This document shows positions 62,508-64,000 of a stretch of 64,000 bases of DNA, piece after piece (the stretch's first letter is position 1; every line of letters begins with the position of its first letter). Location: NCBI RefSeq assembly GCF_000746095.1, contig NZ_JQKP01000007.1, positions 82,157-146,156 of the forward strand. Reading direction: 5' to 3'. The stretch is from Ferriphaselus sp. R-1. Its GTDB lineage: Bacteria > Pseudomonadota > Gammaproteobacteria > Burkholderiales > Gallionellaceae. The notes under the pieces were generated by a model. It worked only from the letters and a program-made list of their open reading frames with translations. It did no database searches and had not been told where the DNA came from. Position numbers and translations under genes: made by a program.

Positions 62508-63488
62508 CTACATAGACTTAAGAATATCCTGTTTCTTTACTTCAAAGTCTTTTTGGCTAATTAAGCCTTCTTTATACAAAGCTTTCAACTCTTTCAAACG
62601 AGTAGCTGCGCTTTCTTTTTGTGGCAAGATCTGTTTAGGTTGGCTAGATTCTTGAATTGCTTGGTTAGGGTATTCACTGACCACATGGGGCAAGACAACT
62701 GGCGTTTGTTCTGTTATGCCATGAGAGGGCACTTTACTTTCCTCTATACCTGGAGGCGTAATTCCCTGAATACTTTCAGCAAGCAGTATGAAGGACACTT
62801 TTTGTTTCTCATATCCAGATGTAACAGTCCAACTCCTAACAAGAATCACCTCTTCACCCCCTTCAATTAAGGTCGTTAGGTAAGTAAATTTCTTTCCTGA
62901 AACTCCAGCGCCAAACTTATTTTTCCCCGTAACTTCGTAGCGCCACGCTTTTAGCCCATTTACGCTGATTTGTTCAATTTCAGAATATTGAGCCTCCGCA
63001 ATCGCACTAATTGATCCCTGCCTATAGTCTTCAGCAAGTTTTTTCATGTCCGACACCGACTCTCGTCTAATTGCGCCAAAAGCCAACCCTGAGTTACTAC
63101 TGGCGTTATCCGCCATCAGCATCCAACCATTTCGTTTTTGTTGCTCGGTGATAGATGTGGGCTTCCAACCTTCCGGCAAGTCTATATGCGCCTTTGACGT
63201 AAAGGCCGGGGCAGAAAAATCCAAAGATGCCCTAATTGGGTACTCAGGTTGAGCACATCGAACTGAAGTGCCCGACAGCGATTTAATTATTCCAACAGCC
63301 CCTGTAGACAACCGGATTGCATCGCCAATTTTCGCATTCGAGCCTACGCAATTCTCACCTTCCGCGCTGGTGATTGCATCGGAAATTTTGTTAGTTACGC
63401 TGCTCGGCAGAAAAAAGAAAAACCATGCGTTTGCGCTGGAAGGTATTAGCATCAGAGAAATAATAAATATTCGAATATATAGTCCCAC
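62508..63488 (-). CDS. Secreted or membrane-attached protein with C-terminal SHOCT domain
   Basis: A 326-aa protein with an N-terminal signal peptide (LYIRIFIISLMLIPSSANA). The main part is beta-rich (LDFSAPAFTSKAHIDLPEGW, GKKFTYLTTLIEGGEEVILV). A C-terminal SHOCT-like domain (RLKELKALYKEGLISQKDF followed by EVKKQDILKSM, last 31 residues) is separated from it by a Pro/Gln-rich linker. SHOCT domains usually mark oligomerising or protease-linked proteins of unknown role. GC is lower than in the core genes around it, suggesting later acquisition, and an insertion sequence follows. Function unknown. Confidence 0.7.
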   Translation of the reverse strand: MGLYIRIFIISLMLIPSSANAWFFFFLPSSVTNKISDAITSAEGENCVGSNAKIGDAIRLSTGAVGIIKSLSGTSVRCAQPEYPIRASLDFSAPAFTSKAHIDLPEGWKPTSITEQQKRNGWMLMADNASSNSGLAFGAIRRESVSDMKKLAEDYRQGSISAIAEAQYSEIEQISVNGLKAWRYEVTGKNKFGAGVSGKKFTYLTTLIEGGEEVILVRSWTVTSGYEKQKVSFILLAESIQGITPPGIEESKVPSHGITEQTPVVLPHVVSEYPNQAIQESSQPKQILPQKESAATRLKELKALYKEGLISQKDFEVKKQDILKSM

Positions 63489-63617
63489 TTACTTGCTCCA
63501 CTCATTGTAAAAATTAATAACTACGTGCCCCTAACTTGGACACAAACCCCAGCAGAGTCTAACAGCCCCCTCGGACTGCCCAATATGCCTGAAGATATAG
63601 GCCGGGGGGGTGATGTA

Positions 63618-63663
63618 CGAACCCCAGCTTCCCCATATTCAATACCCCTCATGCCGGGGTTCG
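63618..63663 (+). ncRNA. Candidate stem-loop of an IS110 guide RNA
   Basis: Perfect 8-bp arms cgaacccc (63618-63625) and ggggttcg (63656-63663) enclose a 30-base loop of pyrimidine-rich sequence, in the non-coding region upstream of the transposase. IS110 elements encode bridge RNAs with such internal loops; the IS1111 subgroup carries it downstream instead, and this element's subgroup is not resolved here. Low to moderate confidence. Confidence 0.35.
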
Positions 63664-63699
63664 CAAGCTCACCCCAGCTCGCGTAGGGCAATGGAATGG

Positions 63700-63772
63700 A
63701 CACCTCCCCCTAAACGGCATCGAGATGTGCCAGACTGGAGATGGCAAACAACCAGTCAACAGAGGGAGGTGT
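63700..63772 (+). promoter_or_regulatory. Inverted repeat that can mask the transposase ribosome binding site
   Basis: acacctccc (63700-63708) is exactly complementary to gggaggtgt (63764-63772), the segment containing the GGAGG ribosome binding site a few bases before the transposase ATG. Pairing in the transcript would hide the site and limit translation from read-through RNA, a known strategy of insertion sequences. Confidence 0.55.
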
Positions 63773-63775
63773 GAA

Positions 63776-64000
63776 ATGGATATTACGCGTATTGGCATAG
63801 ACCTGGCAAAGAACGTATTCCAGATACACGGAGTGGATCGTGCGGGCAAGGTGATTGTCAGGAAGCAATTGCGGCGCAACCAGATGCAGGCATACTTTGG
63901 CAAACTGCCAGCGACATTGATCGGCATGGAAGCCTGTGGAAGCTCACACTACTGGGCGCGGGAGCTGGGCAAAATGGGACATGACGTGCGACTGATGTCG
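63776..64000 (+). CDS. IS110-family transposase, N-terminal part
   Basis: The first 75 residues are visible before the window ends. RIGIDLAKNVFQIHGVDRAG carries the first catalytic Asp of the DEDD RuvC-like domain, GKVIVRKQLRRNQMQAYF follows, and LIGMEACGSSHYWARELGKMG contains the conserved Glu. These match IS110-type (DEDD) transposases closely. Catalysis proceeds through a Holliday-junction-like step guided by a structured RNA. GGGAGG lies upstream of the ATG at 63776. Confidence 0.92.
   Translation, partial: MDITRIGIDLAKNVFQIHGVDRAGKVIVRKQLRRNQMQAYFGKLPATLIGMEACGSSHYWARELGKMGHDVRLMS

Larger units (their letters stand above)
63530..64000 (+). mobile_element. 5' part of an IS110-family insertion sequence, cut by the window edge
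   Basis: An IS110-family transposase starts at 63776 and is preceded by about 245 bases of structured non-coding DNA with hairpins. The left boundary is not marked by inverted repeats and is placed near 63530 only approximately, just after the SHOCT gene promoter region. In this family the non-coding end can encode the guide (bridge or seek) RNA that selects target and donor sites. Confidence 0.6.

Overview
The window looks like a betaproteobacterial chromosome, most likely Nitrosomonadales/Gallionellaceae-like. That placement is an inference from gene content and order (pilC-pilD-coaE-zapD-yacG-Nudix/ThiE, pilGHIJ-chpA, PsiE, metH, argA) and was not tested by any search. The left quarter is accessory DNA and the rest is mostly ordinary chromosome.

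Positions 1-4.3 kb hold an anti-restriction/accessory cluster of island type: an ArdB/KlcA antirestriction gene, several small unrecognised genes, tiny membrane proteins and an XRE repressor with a palindromic operator. Positions 4.3-12.1 kb hold an unrecognised locus around a WYL-domain regulator. A 50-bp sequence is duplicated upstream of a lipoprotein gene and of the WYL gene, and a 16-bp motif is shared by the WYL promoter region and a downstream operon start. The locus encodes a zinc-ribbon/Sel1/EF-hand-like membrane protein, a Gly-rich hydrophobic protein, two small membrane proteins, two secreted proteins made of RPDGQRDWSA repeats, lipoproteins and a coiled-coil membrane protein.

Positions 12.47-17.44 kb are a compact integrated element of about 4.9 kb. 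It is bounded by a perfect 46-bp duplication of the 3' half of tRNA-Phe. It carries a tyrosine integrase, a DUF4224 protein, a 41-aa coupled ORF, a phage GpA-like HUH replication protein that appears N-terminally truncated, and a two-gene cargo (DUF3800 plus a BECR-nuclease-like protein) that is a good candidate for an undescribed defence or toxin module.

From 17.4 kb rightward come chromosomal genes. They are FKBP isomerases (one with two tandem domains), metH, psiE, livMGF without livH or livK, an HDOD protein, a CorB/HlyC-type CNNM-CBS protein, and pilC-pilD-coaE with zapD-yacG and a Nudix-ThiE fusion. Next is the complete Pil-Chp twitching chemotaxis operon (pilGHIJ-chpA), then suhB, a thioredoxin-like gene, rsmE, a multi-PAS GGDEF-EAL protein, a cusCBA copper/silver efflux operon in which palindromic repeats are translated within cusA and at the end of cusB, argA, yggX, an EamA-type gene, and a DUF2288 gene. 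A PAS chemoreceptor follows with a periplasmic CxxCH haem motif and a good sigma-28 promoter. The stretch closes with a gamma-carbonic anhydrase, a Cys-rich CWC protein with a repeat-encoded tail, an old-yellow-enzyme oxidoreductase and a SHOCT-domain protein. The right edge enters an IS110-family insertion sequence whose transposase ribosome binding site can be sequestered by an upstream complement.
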